From: Symsagittifera roscoffensis | Taxonomy: Eukaryota; Xenacoelomorpha; Acoela; Convolutidae | DNA: 64,000 bases | Assembly (NCBI RefSeq): GCF_963678635.1 | Contig: NC_087069.1 | Span: 53,480,251-53,544,250, forward strand | Direction: 5' to 3' | Shown: one piece after another, positions 1-10,926 of the stretch | Numbering within the stretch: position 1 is the first letter of the stretch | Layout of the letters: each line of letters opens with the position of its first letter | The notes under the pieces: model-generated | What the model was told of the DNA's origin: nothing | Databases searched by the model: none | Seen by the model: the letters and a program-made list of their open reading frames with translations, nothing else | Program-made: the position numbers and the translations under genes

Positions 1-170
1 ATTTTACGTTGTCATAATGCAATGAAATTTGGCGTGGTGAACAAATCGACAACTGTGAACAGATTTGTTCTTCATACTTTACAGCGTAACATCACGCATT
101 TAGCCGTAATAACACGTAAATCAAACATAAAACTCGGTATTTTGAAAAGGGGGGGAAATGGAAAAGAGCC
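1..170. mobile_element. MITE copy (right part), GGCTC-family
   Basis: Right-hand part of a short non-autonomous DNA element cut by the window edge. It ends at 170 with GGAAAAGAGCC, the terminal inverted repeat (TIR) of a family seen many times here. Nearly all of it (from about 15) aligns with the complete copy at 44166-44376: both share the words ATAATGCAATGAAA, CACGCATTTAGCCG and ACTCGGTATTTTGAAA. A second isolated TIR (GGGGGAACTGGAAAAGAGCC) lies at 203-222. No coding capacity. The superfamily is uncertain; complete copies suggest an 8-bp target duplication. Confidence 0.65.
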
Positions 171-520
171 AAATAAGCTTTTCAAAATTGAATTTTAAAG
201 GTGGGGGAACTGGAAAAGAGCCAAAAAAACTGATGCTCATGTGAGGTTTGGGGGAAGAGCTTTTGTGCTCAAGGCTAGAAAGATTAGGCTTTGAAAACTC
301 ACATGGCTGGAAAAAGGGAGTAGATTTGTATTTTCTTAAAAATTAGAAACAAAGTAAAACTTTTTTTTGTGGTTTTATGTATCTTCTTTGTGATTTTGGG
401 TACATTGAGTGAAAAGTTCGTAATGGAGTACGTTATAAAAAACCTTGCGTGCGAAAACAGTATCAACAAGATTGTTTTTTCTTTCAACTGAAAGCTCTTA
501 TCACAGATTTTAGGACAATT

Positions 521-660
521 GGCTCTTTTCCAGTTTTCCCCCTCTGATTTTTTTGAAATTCACAATATATGAAAGTCTCTTTAAAATACTTTTTTTTCAT
601 GTTATTAATTGCATCAAAACGTGTCAGCGTGAACAGATGAACAAACTTCTACAACATTTT
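521..660. mobile_element. MITE fragment, GGCTC-family
   Basis: Begins with the TIR GGCTCTTTTCCAG at 521 and runs into the family's internal segment GTGTCAGCGTGAACA near 623-637. The same internal word, direct or inverted, occurs near 11665, 44927 and 47105. The right TIR is not visible, so this copy is truncated or decayed. Confidence 0.55.
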
Positions 661-702
661 CTACAGCAAAAATTTATTCGCTAGAATCTTTAAGGTACTT
701 AC

Positions 703-915
703 GTGAAATCACCCACTTCAACTAGAACAGAAATGTCTACTTTGCCTGAATTGAAACCAGTCACGCAGTGAGCAGCTGTGAGCACGTGATACGGGTCAAT
801 TATAGTTCCCCCGCATGTACGATTCTCGCCAGCTGACACTTGGACACTGACATAGAAACTTCTTTTTTGAACGGCATTGTATCTTGTAATTGTAGGAAAC
901 TCGTTAATCGGATAG
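703..915 (-). CDS. Trypsin-like serine protease, catalytic-His exon (locus A, partial)
   Basis: An internal exon of an S1 (chymotrypsin-fold) serine endopeptidase, probably secreted, although the signal-peptide exon is not seen. Read on the minus strand it contains CGGTIID...VLTAAHCV: the disulphide Cys and Gly-Gly of the family, and the catalytic His in TAAHC. It is preceded by YPINEFPTI, the part just after the mature N-terminus. The acceptor is TTTTTTCAAG at 916-917; the donor is a perfect GTAAGT at 697-702. The exon is 213 bp, ends with two bases of a split codon and has no stop. This ending phase fits the start phase of the catalytic-Asp exon at 55966, so the family shares one exon plan. 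The following exons should lie left of the window and the leader exon above 915. The catalytic Asp and Ser of this locus are therefore not in view. Confidence 0.85.
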
Positions 916-1254
916 CTTGAAAAAATAATTCTTTTCCGTTATATTAACACATCTTTGGCCTTTTTTCGATTCCCTTGTTTTTTTTCATAATTTTGCACAC
1001 GAAAGAATGTGCAAACTCAATCAGTTTTTTTATCTGATTAGTTTTTTGTTAGAAATAGAAAATTTGTTCTATAGATACCATCCATTTTTTTAAATTCCAA
1101 TTCTGCTTAATTTTGTTCTTGGGTAGAATAATGTGCATGTTGTGCATGATTGGCGAAGTTGTGCATGTGTGCCAAAGTTCAATTGAAATTTTCTAAAAAA
1201 AATAAATAGAAGTCTACTAATAAAACGTACCAAAAATGTAATAAAAGTTTATTC

Positions 1255-1440
1255 AAGTAATTTAAAACTTATAACAAAAACTTTTCATTTTCCAAACGAG
1301 TACCCATTAATTATAGCTGCTCTGGAATTCAAATTAGCACCGGCATGTTCCAACTCTGTGAAGAGAACAATCAAAAAAGCTCGAAAGCCTAATTTAAATT
1401 TTTGTTTTGACATTTAAACTTTTGAGACTTTTCTTCGTTG
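1255..1440. repeat. Interspersed repeat, copy 1 (partner at 6245-6430)
   Basis: About 190 bp that aligns closely with 6245-6430. Shared blocks are GCTCTGGAATTCAAATTAGC, TGTGAAGAGAACAATCAAAA and TTCACAAGCAGTAAAAA. No reading frame runs through both copies, so this is a dispersed non-coding repeat rather than a paralogous exon. Class unknown. Confidence 0.6.
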
Positions 1441-1795
1441 CTGTTTCTGGTTCACAAGCAGTAAAAAATGATTTGACTTATCTCAGAAATAGGCGCGTAA
1501 AAAGTAATAAGACTTTTTGAAGTTCCTGCAAAAAGAAGTTGATTTTTGAATTTGGTTTGATTTTCAAAAAGTAACGAAGAAATCTTTGTTCTGAAATCTG
1601 ACTAATAAAACAAAGGAAGGGTATGCTTTTGCTCTTTCACACATGTTCTTTCACCACAAGGCATAAATGAAAAATGAAATATCAGAACGCATGAATGGTA
1701 AAAGAAATCATTCGCGCACTTTTCACAAATTTCCGGGCTCTTTTTTTGAAAGAAGCCCGATCATAACAATTGAGAGAGCAAAAACGGCATTTTTT

Positions 1796-2011
1796 CCTTT
1801 TCGCCACACCTGCAGTTTTCTAAAGTTAAATTACTGTTTCCACCAACCGATTAACAAAAAACTTGGCATGCGGACTAATAGGGCTATAACAAACATATTT
1901 GGTCTTCATAATTAAACTTGTAAAACCACTCATTACATCATAAAATTGATGCGCATACGATGTGGGGGGTGGGGGGGGGGGGGGGGGGGGGTGGTTTGAG
2001 CAAAAAGAGCC
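1796..2011. mobile_element. MITE nested in the foldback arm
   Basis: Starts GGCATTTTTTCC and ends AAAAAGAGCC, the degenerate TIRs of the GGCTC family. It sits exactly where the left foldback arm loses pairing with the right arm, which supports insertion after the foldback formed. Flanking 8-mers are GCAAAAAC (1788-1795) and GGAAAACC (2012-2019), 6 of 8 identical, consistent with a decayed 8-bp target duplication. The internal part resembles 6655-6835 and, inverted, 46880-46960. It carries an uninterrupted run of 21 G at 1971-1991. Confidence 0.65.
1964..1991 (+). repeat. Poly-G tract (G6-T-G21)
   Basis: Six G, one T and then 21 G in a row. The run can form G-quadruplexes and is a likely slippage and assembly-error site. 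It gives the spurious proline-rich frame on the minus strand. Confidence 0.9.
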
Positions 2012-2515
2012 GGAAAACCAACAGAAAGAACAAAAACATATTCTTCAACAGTTAGAACATAGTTGAAGATGGCCTCGGGCAAAAGAGCTGCCATCGGGCA
2101 CTTCGTGCCCTCATACCAAGCTCTTTTTCCCTCGGGCATCTTTAAAGTATGTTCTTACTACTACAAAGTGCATGCCATTTTCCGCTATAAGCCGCTTTTT
2201 TCAAGAACTATGTAGTAGAAAAAACTTTTTTGAAAGATGCTTGAGGGTACGAAGTGTCCGATGGCGGCTCTTTCGCCCGAGGCCATCTTCAACTATGTTC
2301 TAACTGTTGAAGAGTATGTTTTTGCTCTTTCTGTTTGTTTTTGCTCTTTCAAGTGTTATAATCAGGCTTCTTTTAAAAAAGAGCCCGGAAAATTGTGAAA
2401 AGTGCGCGAAACTACGCAAATGAATTCTGTTTTCATTCATTTGTTCTAATATTTCATTTTTCATCCATGCCTTGTCGTGAAAGAACAAGCGTGAAAAAGC
2501 AAAAACTTACTCTTC

Positions 2516-3079
2516 TTTTAAGTGGTCAAAACGTTATGAAAATTCGGCTGTATTCATACCTTACATCGTAACAATATGCACTTGGACTTAACAAGAAGTG
2601 AGCCATCAAAAAAAAACTTAAAAGTTTGTAATGTGTGGGGGAATGGTGGAAAACATTCGAGGTCTTTTAGGCCTTTTCCACATCTCCAAATATCAACGCT
2701 AAAATGTTGTGTTCAATTTATGAACTATAACAAAGTTTGGATCCCTGACATTTAGGTTATTCCAATCACTGGTGGAAACCAAGTTTTACCAATTCCTCGA
2801 GTTTTTTCTAATTCCATTAAAACATAGAAATATTAAAATCATGGTGAACTTAGCCAAATTCATCAAAACTTAAGTTTGTGAAATCAATAAGACAATAAGA
2901 TGAAATTATCAATTTGAAATATAGATAAAAAAATATTTAGTAGTAGAAGAAGTATAGATCTTCGAGCCATCTTGCATATAGAAAGTAATAACTATTAGGC
3001 CAGCTTGCATAATAATGTACTGCACGTTGTCATTGCAAAAAGTCATCACCCTTTAAAAAATTGACTGACATAAATGCAC
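2516..3079. other. No gene seen
   Basis: AT-rich sequence with short chance frames only. Nothing recognisable was found on either strand apart from the foldback edge on the left. Confidence 0.5.
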
Positions 3080-3151
3080 CATAAGTTTGGAGCCAGGTGT
3101 TTTGAGGTCAATTGAACCCAGACTGACACTAAAAATGAACTCCTCCACCTT
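3080..3151 (-). CDS. Possible serine protease exon or exon remnant
   Basis: On the minus strand a strong acceptor (run of T then CAG, 3153-3154) precedes an open stretch reading KVEEFIFSVSLGSIDLK. It resembles the segment of S1 proteases just after the catalytic His (pattern V.LG..DL) and the end of the locus A exon (KVDISVLVEVGDF). A GT at 3078-3079 allows a 72-bp exon; without it the frame stops within another ten codons. No neighbouring exon with TAAHC or GDSGG was found nearby, so this may be an orphan remnant. Similarity is short and the call is tentative. Confidence 0.35.
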
Positions 3152-3631
3152 CTGAAAAAAAAACAGAAAAAAAACTTTTGGAGCCAATTTGAAACCAGCA
3201 GTAAAAAGAAAAAAACGTAGACAAATAGTAACTCGGCCAATGCAGAATGCCATCAGGGTTTCTTTATATATGGAAGTTCTGAAAACAAAACAATATTTTA
3301 ATAACACATCTGGTATGATAATAGATTACTACTAGCTTTTGATTTAGCGGAAATTAAAATAAGTTTGAGGGCTCGAGGAATCAATTTTTTTTGCATTCAT
3401 TTGGCTCATCAAAACTGTCAGTCTTATGTTCATGACATTAGAAATTTCATAGCCTGAAAGCTAAAAAGCCGTTCAAACATCACTTAGTTAAAGAAATGAC
3501 TTTTTCGGAAACTTTTGTCAATTAGTCAAGTGGGGTTATAACGAGTGTTATAAATGTCGAACATACATGTACTATAAAGCTGTCAACAAAATTTTTAAGG
3601 AGACAGTCAGAACTTGAGCTGTAGCTTTTTT

Positions 3632-4082
3632 GTTCTGACTTCGAAGAAAATGGCGGAATAATTGTGCTCGGGGTGGCTTTTTTTATCCTGGCAACTTTTG
3701 ACTGACTAGCTATTTTTGACGAAAATTTTTTCACCATCCGAAACATATTATTTGTCCTGGGCTCAAATATAAAAAAATACTTCAGCTTTGCTCATCTTTT
3801 GTAAAGTTACGGTGGTTTAGATTTTGCCGATTGGGCCATTTCGTCATAATTAACAGACGGAAAATTTCGTGATAATAGCGCGGATTCGTATTTGTTTGAA
3901 AAATGATTTCACAATTGAAATGAGGCATGCTTAGTTGAACTATTTGAATTTGGGCTTAAAACAAATCACTATCATATAGCGTGGTGAGGAATTATTATTT
4001 CATTTTTTAAATGAGCACACTCGATCTAAAAGAGCTCTGAAATCAGTCGCAACAATCAGAGCTTTGCCTGATACGAGCAGTA
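3632..4082 (-). repeat. Diverged inverted copy of the 540-bp 'GCTCGTATCAG' repeat
   Basis: Matches the repeats at 48595-49133 and 49661-50194 in inverse orientation. Shared signs are TTGTGCTCGGGGTGG (3662 onward), a GATAATAGCGCGG-like palindromic segment, and the end word GATACGAGCAG (4070-4080), complementary to CTGCTCGTATC. The 74-aa frame at 3522-3746 lies largely inside it and is not a gene. Confidence 0.55.
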
Positions 4083-4529
4083 CTGTTTAGTTAAATTTAC
4101 AAACATTCCCTATTTGACTAAAACACAAGCAACGCTGATAGAACTAGTTCTGTAGCAACTATTAAACAAATTACAGCAGCTGAAAGATTTGAGGCCGATC
4201 AGAAGTCTGCAGATGAACGCTTCAAAACTTATGTAAAAATCATTCAAACCTCTCTGACGTCATGTGTGCTTTTGCAACTTGGGCTTCTCCAAACTCTTAA
4301 ACAATTCATCGCAAAAATTATGGAAAACATTTATCTCAATCTCCTTAGAACTTTTTTGCTGAAAGTTTTGTGAAAATTCATCAAGTTGGTGAAAAAATTG
4401 ACCTACCTGCATCCAGTTTTAAGCGTTAATAATCCATTATACTAGAATTTTAGTACCGGTCTAACTTAAATTCAGAAAAAATTAAATTTTTCAAATAATA
4501 ATCAATTATAACCTCCGTTTTTAAAATCA

Positions 4530-5192
4530 AGTAATAACTATTTATAATTTATGATAGTCGATTATAATCAATTATTTATTCGTCTATTTTTCTATACAAT
4601 TATAATCCGTAATAATTGATTATAAACCATTATTTTTATTCAAATTTGCAATTCACTAGTTCCGCACAAAAATCCATTATAATCGATTATATTTGAACAT
4701 AAGCTCTTTTGTTTGTCTATTTGTCTTCGAAGTTGCATACAAAATGATTAAATTTTATGTTTTTTGTAGACGTTGGTTCCTGTGAAAAATGAAGAATTTG
4801 TTTTCAAAATGATCGGATCAGTTCAAATTAACAACCTTTTTTTTGTTTTCATTTCATTCCCATTAGAGTTGTTTCATGATGCACATTTTAGCCTTTTTTG
4901 AGCAGCACAACGTCAGCAAATTGGTTTTAGTTTCTTGATTGAGTCCGAAGATTTATGTTTCATTTACTGCGAGAACATTTCAACTGATAGGAAAGCATCT
5001 CTATGAAATTTTCGATTTGTGGTGAAAATTTGGGTGCAGTTAAACCAAATTGTGACAACAGATCTCTCTTTTAGAGATTTTGTTTTTGACAGAAAACTAA
5101 TAACCCATAAAAAATAATTCAAATATTGTTTTAGTGAGAAAAAATTTGGGCAAATTAAGATATTATAATTAACTATAGTTGATTTTAAGGTT
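4530..5192. repeat. TAATNNATTA-rich repeat, tandem copy 1
   Basis: About 660 bp that recurs at once at 5193-5850 (offset about 661 bp between matching words such as CTATACAATTATAATCCG) and again near 34630-35360. The left third is dense in ATAATCGATTATAAT. The right part carries conserved unique words such as CAACAGATCTCTCTTTTAGA and ACTAATAACCCATAAAA. No long frame; probably a non-autonomous mobile element or its duplicated body. Confidence 0.7.
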
Positions 5193-5850
5193 TTTTGTAT
5201 GAATTATAATCATTTATAAGCGATTCTAATCAATTGTTTATTCGACTTTTTTCTATACAATTATAATCCGTGGTAATTTATTATAAACCATTTTTTTATT
5301 CATATTTCAATTCATTAGTTTCGCACAAAAATCCATTATAATCGATTATAATTGAACTTAATCTCTTTTGTTTGTCTATTTGTCTTCGAAGTTGCATAAA
5401 ATTGATTATATTTTATGCTTTTTGTAGACGTTGGTCCTGTGAAAAATGAAGAATTTGTTTTCAAAGTTTTCGGATCAGTTCATTTTAACAATGTTTTTTT
5501 TCCCATTATTTTTCCCATTAGAATTGTTTCATGATGCCCATTTTAGGCTTTTTAAGCAGCACAATGTCAGCAATTTGGTTTAGTTTCTTGATTGAGTCTG
5601 AAGATTTATGTTTCACTTACTGCGAGAACATTTCAACTGATATGAAAGCATCTCTATGAAATTTTCGATTTGTGGTGAAAATTTGGGTGCAGTTAAACCA
5701 AATTGTGACAACAGATCTCTCTTTTAGAGATTTTGTTTTTGACAGAAAACTAATAACCCATAAAAAAATAATTCAAATATTGTTTTGGTGAGAAAAATTT
5801 TTGGCAAAATAAGATATTATAATTGACTATAGTTGATTTTAAGGATTTTT
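5193..5850. repeat. TAATNNATTA-rich repeat, tandem copy 2
   Basis: Second unit of the tandem pair, very similar to 4530-5192 along its whole length. It is followed (5850-6010) by a further AT-rich tail with TAATCGATAA words that resembles the tail at 35210-35360 of the third copy. Confidence 0.7.
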
Positions 5851-6244
5851 TTGTATGAATTATAATCAATTATAAACGATTACAAGAGATTATAATCTCT
5901 TGGAAAATATTACGGTTATTATCAATTATAAATCCTTTAAAAACCTAGTTTCGGTAATTATAATAACTTATTATTGTCAAAATCATCATAATAATCAATC
6001 ATAATCGATAACTTAGGCCTAAATTATGTCCGGCTATGTCCGTTTTTGCTGTCTTTGTTTTTTCGCGAACATTCTCAATTATCTGGAACTTTAGTATTTA
6101 CAACTTTCAAAACATGAAAGTATTTGTTAAAAGAAGGTTGTTGTTTAAACTGCAACAAAACGTAAGGTTGACCAAGTCAAAAATCAAAAAATGTGACCAA
6201 GTCAAAACATTTTTTAAACAGAAGCAAGAAAAACTTTTTTAAAA

Positions 6245-6430
6245 AGTACCCGTTAATTATAGCAGCTCTGGAATTCAAATTAGCCCCCATAGAGCTCCAA
6301 TTCTGTGAAGAGAACAATCAAAAAGGCTCTTAAAGTTTAATATGGCTATTTGCTTTGCCATGTCTGTTTTTGAGATTTTTCTTTGTTGCTGTTTCCTGTT
6401 CACAAGCAGTAAAAATTGGATTGACTTCTT
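6245..6430. repeat. Interspersed repeat, copy 2 (partner at 1255-1440)
   Basis: Partner of 1255-1440. The 68-aa frame ending at 6242 and the later short frames are not conserved in the partner and are not genes. Confidence 0.6.
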
Positions 6431-6654
6431 TTTTGTGATTTTCAAATAGAAAATTTCAGACCATTAAATTACCCCTTAGAAACTACATAAAAGTTGTAAA
6501 CTTGACTCAAATCCGGGAAGCCAAATTTCTAAAATCCGAATGATGAAAACAATTTGTCTGGCTCTATCACACTTTGATTTCAGAAAGGATTGTAGTACCC
6601 TTCTGCGCACTAAATATAATGAGCGCCCTTCTCAAACTCTCAAATCACAAATTA

Positions 6655-6840
6655 AATGTAGACTGTTTTTTTTCACTCACACAACTTTTGAGGGTTTTTC
6701 CCTTTTTCCCCCGTACTGCAAAACTTTACAAGGACTAATTAGGTTATGACAAACATATTGGTTTTCATAATTGACCTTGTAAAATTACTCGTTACACCAT
6801 AAAATTCGTGTTCGCGTGAGGTGGGGGGAAGGATTTTTGA
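6655..6840. repeat. MITE-related repeat segment
   Basis: Shares ordered words with the interior of the MITE at 1796-2011 (ACAAACATAT..GGT.TTCATAATT, then TTGTAAAA.TACTCGTTACACCATAAAATT). It resembles the inverted stretch 46880-46960 in the same way. It ends in a short G run (GTGGGGGG), as the nested copy does. The terminal repeats are not clear, so this is a decayed copy. Confidence 0.5.
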
Positions 6841-8158
6841 AAAACCCATTTGAGTTTCAGTTTTTAAAAAAAAATCTATCTTTACCTTGTCATACAAAGC
6901 TCTCAGACAACCCTCCCCTTATATACACATACTCAGACACTCACTTGAATTTTGTTTTGAAACACTATTTTCTAAAACATTTGTCATATTGTTATGAACT
7001 TTTGCTTAGCGAGCATACGAATTGTTTTGAATGCATTTTTTCGTGATAGCGTAAACTCATGCATTTAGTTTCATTATATCAAGGAAGACAAACTGAAACT
7101 GAATTCTCATAACTAAAGAAGCTATGAGTGCCCGGCTGTTTCAACCAACGCTTACTCCGCTTGCCGTTTTTTTTTTCACCCACACAATCTTACCAGCCCT
7201 TTGCACGATCGCTTACGTAATTTCAAAGTTTCAAAAAATGTCAAAAGTACGCGTGATTCAAGAGAAGGTATAAAAGAATATGTCTTCAAGTAAATTTTTG
7301 TTGTGAATGAGATTGAATTTGGAAATTGCACCCCGTTGAAATATTAATTATAAGAGAACCATGACCAACAAAAGACAATCAAAAATTTTCATTAGTTCAG
7401 ATTTGATGTTTGATTTTTTCGAATTTTGCCCAGAAATGCTGAGCTGAGAGATTGGATGGGAGCGAGCAAGTCATTGATTAGAATTTATTAAAAATCTCTT
7501 TCACTTTTCACAAGTGAGTCGCGCCTTTGCGAAAATTGGAATTGTTTCAGCTCGTTTTCTTCATAAGTTATGACAAACTAATCGTCCAATCTGGATGATT
7601 AATTGTCCGCGTGACGCATTAACAATTGATAGAATTTAATTTTGTGCAAAGTGTAAAAGAAATCAATTTCTTGATTTATCTGAAGAGAATTATCTATTCT
7701 CTGCTAATATTGGCTTAGAGATTTTGTCACTAAACCAAATGGAACTTTCAATTCTCCAAGGAACACAAAGAGTTCTGAGTGGAAACTTATTACTCTTGGG
7801 GGACTCTGCATTCTTTGTATAGCTCTTTGGAAACAGATATAAGTAGTGGTTTTTCAGTATTACCTGTATAAAAACTGGGAAGAGCGTGACGCCTTATAGC
7901 TTGCTTCTGAAAAAATGTTTTTCTTTTACTAAAAATTTTGAATTTATGCAAAAGAAGCATCGCCTACGCTTTTTTTTGTATTTGGAAAATTCATACAAAG
8001 TCTCCCATATTTGATGATTTTGATATGTTGCTTTTATTGAAGTTGTTTGTTCCAAAGTTTACTCAAGCTCACAACCATTTGTTTCTGTTTTCTTTAAGTT
8101 TTCAATTTGCTCTTTTATCAAAAAGTGTACTAAAGAAAAGACACTAGTCCCAACTATT
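6841..8158. other. No supported gene
   Basis: AT-rich. Frames of 69-76 codons (6816-7046, 7938-8147) have composition expected of chance, are rich in Phe, Leu and Lys, and show no motif. Confidence 0.45.
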
Positions 8159-8467
8159 TTGAATTTTCACAAAATCAAACAAGAATTGGCAGATTTGCTC
8201 GGTCCCAAAATTTCCAAAAAGGGAAAATTTTATTTTCAGCCCTGCTTCCATCTTTTCAAAAAAATTGAGTTGGGACATCTCGAAAATGACTGCAACTATC
8301 TCGATGAAAAAGAAGGAGAAGCAATCGCAGCAATTAGAAATAAAGTTTTTCACGACTCCTTTCTATATTGGAACTCACTTCTGATACAGATTCAAATATG
8401 GATCAGGAGCTTGCCTACTTCATTAAAATCAAAACATAGCAAAGTACAAAAAGACAAATTTGTGTAA
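8159..8467 (+). CDS. Unrecognised ORF, 102 aa
   Basis: I do not recognise this frame. It starts MNFHKIKQELADLL and has a less biased composition than the surrounding chance frames, with charged stretches (LDEKEGEAIAA) that look like protein. It ends in KVQKDKF. No membrane segment, signal peptide, zinc site or splice context stands out. It could be one exon or a remnant of a longer gene, or chance. The frame at 9092-9283 (63 aa, starting MKRKMKRTGSIEF) downstream on the same strand is equally unassigned. Confidence 0.22.
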   Translation: MNFHKIKQELADLLGPKISKKGKFYFQPCFHLFKKIELGHLENDCNYLDEKEGEAIAAIRNKVFHDSFLYWNSLLIQIQIWIRSLPTSLKSKHSKVQKDKFV

Positions 8468-9908
8468 CGATTTAGAAGAAAAATGTCAACAGGCCTCCGT
8501 ATATTCAGATTCGAGTTTTTACTGCCAAAGAAAATGAAGCATTGGAGCAATTTGCTTATGTCTGAGCTGTTCCAGAAATGATCCAACTTCTGCGATAATT
8601 TATTTTTGCTGAGAGCTGTAATGTTGAAAAAAATGTTTTGCAAAGTTTTTTTTTCAACTAATACTGAAGCAATAAATCCTGATTCTAAACTGAATAATTA
8701 TTTGCATTACCTTTTTAAGTAGATTTCTAATCAAATACTAGGAGCTTATTACTGGGATGTATAAAATTTACCTGTTTATTCAGTCATCAGTTTTAATTTG
8801 ACGCTTGTTTTGTTATCAATTTTTTCAAAAAGTAGTCTTGATAAAAACTTCTTTAAAAAATTTTTTGAACTTAAAACTAAATTATTTCAATGCCTGAAAC
8901 AGATTTTTCTCGGACTTCTGAGCTATATTACATGTAAAAAGTACACAGTGGCGGAGTGATGTCAATCATGGAGACCTTATCAGAGTTCATTGTGTGTAAA
9001 AAGATGGAGATAAAATTTCGTAGAGAAGAACAATGCCAGATTTATGAGAAATATTTCTCTTTACAAAAGCTGAGTAGTCCAACAGTAATCAATGAAACGA
9101 AAGATGAAAAGAACCGGGTCAATTGAATTCGACTCTGAAACAGATTCTCGATTTGTTGGATTAGTTTTCGACCGCTCATCCAAATTTACAAGACTTCCTG
9201 TTATATACTGTCTGCACTATGACAAATTGAAAAAGTATATTTTGGCCCTTCATTCACTGGTTCGAATTAGAACAAAAGAGTAAAAAAACTGATTAAAATT
9301 TCAAAATTCTTGTGAGTAACGAAAGTGTAAATTGAAGATTTTGTTCAAAACCTCACTTTATCCAATTCAACTTGGTGTCAATTGAGTATAACAGTTGTTA
9401 TTTTTTCGAACTTTGAATAATTCAGTATGGTTGATTAAATGTGAAATTCCATATACATGATCAATTTTCTGATCTGAAAAATTTTGGAAAGTTTGTGAAT
9501 AGTTCGTTTCGGTTAAACAACTTCAAAATATTGAAGAACTTACTTTGGAAAGAATGCTAAACTCGGATTGGTTGATATAAACAAGAATGAAACTTCCATT
9601 ATATATAAAATTTGACCGTAAATGGATGATATCAAACCGAACTATTTTGATTGTAATTGGATGATATCAAAATAGATAGAAAATACGTTAAAAATCAGTG
9701 TCGATTCTGACTGGTTGTTATCAAAACTGTTGAAAGTTCTTTAATAAGTATATCTCAGTTTCGATAAGTTGATTTTCATTCCGCAATGTTGTTTTTTAGT
9801 TTTCTACTTTTTGGACATTTTGTAGTGAAGATGAATCTCCCACTAACATTTTTAGGACATTTTAAATCTCCGATTCCTTAGGTTATCTTAAGTTTTTCAT
9901 TCTTTGCT
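8468..9908. other. No supported gene; degenerate GATATCAAA words
   Basis: Mostly unassigned. Between 9565 and 9730 a loose word TTGGNTGATATCAAA occurs four times at irregular spacing (near 9568, 9623, 9657 and 9712). This is too degenerate to call a minisatellite with confidence. Confidence 0.35.
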
Positions 9909-10023
9909 ATGCCGTCACTGAACATAGGCGAAAAATTTTCATGTATTGATTGTGGCAGAGAATATACGCACGCACAAGCATCAAGAAATTGTATGAACTG
10001 TAGAGTTTTGAAGTGTTCGAGAT
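9909..10023 (+). CDS. Cysteine-rich first-exon candidate (zinc-ribbon-like)
   Basis: An ATG at 9909 opens a frame with an ordered cysteine pattern: C12-x2-C15, then C28-x2-C31, then C36-x2-C39. It begins MPSLNIGEKFSCIDCGREY. Two CxxC pairs 12 residues apart are the layout of a treble-clef or zinc-ribbon metal site, with a third pair shortly after. The last pair abuts a perfect donor, GTAAGT at 10024-10029, inside the codon for C39, so the natural reading is a first coding exon ending at 10023. Unspliced, the frame stops at 10040 after 43 residues. No downstream exon was identified and the family is not recognised. Cysteine density this high is unlikely by chance in such AT-rich DNA. Confidence 0.4.
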
Positions 10024-10040
10024 GTAAGTTTCATACATGA

Positions 10041-10926
10041 AGCAGCGAGAAACTGAATTTTCAAATCGAGAAGATACATTCAAACCTAACTTTCTGTCGA
10101 AGTTATGTTATACAAAGTGATCAAAACCACGCTGAGCAAAGTCAAAACAAAATTAAAAAACAACCCGAGAAGGTAGTTTATTGAAAGTGTCTTTCAAAAC
10201 TAGAGGGATAACTATCATACTTTTCCGGAGAATCTGTTTTTTTTTCTGTGAAACAACAAAAAATTTGAAAAACGCAGCATATTTTACCCAAAATCGATAA
10301 GTTATGCAAACATTGCCAATCAGCTATTGGACAATAGATTTTGACCACCTGATCTTTTTTTTGTCCAAAGGATATAACTGACGGAAAAAACCAAAGCAAC
10401 CAAAAATTGATTTCAAAGTTTCAAGAAGGTTTCGATAGAAACTGATCTAAAAATCTCCAAGTTACAGTAACGACTGTAAAGGAAGCAGACTTATGTGGAC
10501 TTTGTTGTACTGCGTGTTTAGAAAAATTTTTACTATAACTTTTTGGACACGCATGCAATTTGCTTAAAAACTTTTTGATCAAATATCGACTAATTGAACC
10601 GTTTTGCCTAAGCGAAAATTTTATAATCTAATTATATTTAATTATCAGCAAACTAAAATTTTTTCTTGAAAATTGACATAGAAAGATGAAAAAAACTGAT
10701 TTTTTTGAACTTTTAAGAAATACATATTTTTACTCTGAAGTTAGATTGAGAAAAAAAATTAAGGGTTAAAGCGAGGTTATATCTTTTTTCGGTTCAAAAA
10801 CTCTTCACTGAATTTCTATGTGTGTTCTCAGAAAAGAAGGCTTAGTGTTTCTAATTTTGCTTTGAGGTAGTAAGCGTTCGTTAAAAACCTAGTTTTCTAG
10901 CTAAAACTAGTTTTTGGGTACAGCTC
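10041..10926. other. No gene seen
   Basis: AT-rich sequence without recognisable coding or repeat structure. It should hold the first intron if the exon at 9909 is real. Confidence 0.4.

Larger units (their letters stand above)
1616..2515. mobile_element. Foldback (long inverted-repeat) element
   Basis: The left arm (1616-1790 continuing at 2013-2155) is close to the reverse complement of the right arm (about 2175-2515). The outer arm pairs TTCTTTCACCACAAGG (1648) with the complement of CCTTGTCGTGAAAGAA (2469). The inner arm pairs ATAGTTGAAGATGGCCTCGG (about 2059) with the complement of the same word near 2290. The arms meet near 2160-2175, so the whole unit can form one very long hairpin. 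The left arm is interrupted by a nested 216-bp MITE (1796-2011). Short frames here are shadows. No transposase is visible, so this is non-autonomous. Confidence 0.7.

Noticed and set aside
3522-3746. 74-aa minus-strand frame with VHVCSTFITLVITPLD, resembling a protease Asp exon
   Set aside because: Most of it lies in the 540-bp interspersed repeat also found at 48595 and 49661, and there is no acceptor or Asp at the right place.
6036-7046. Small plus-strand frames of 68-76 aa
   Set aside because: Located in or next to dispersed repeats; not preserved between repeat copies.
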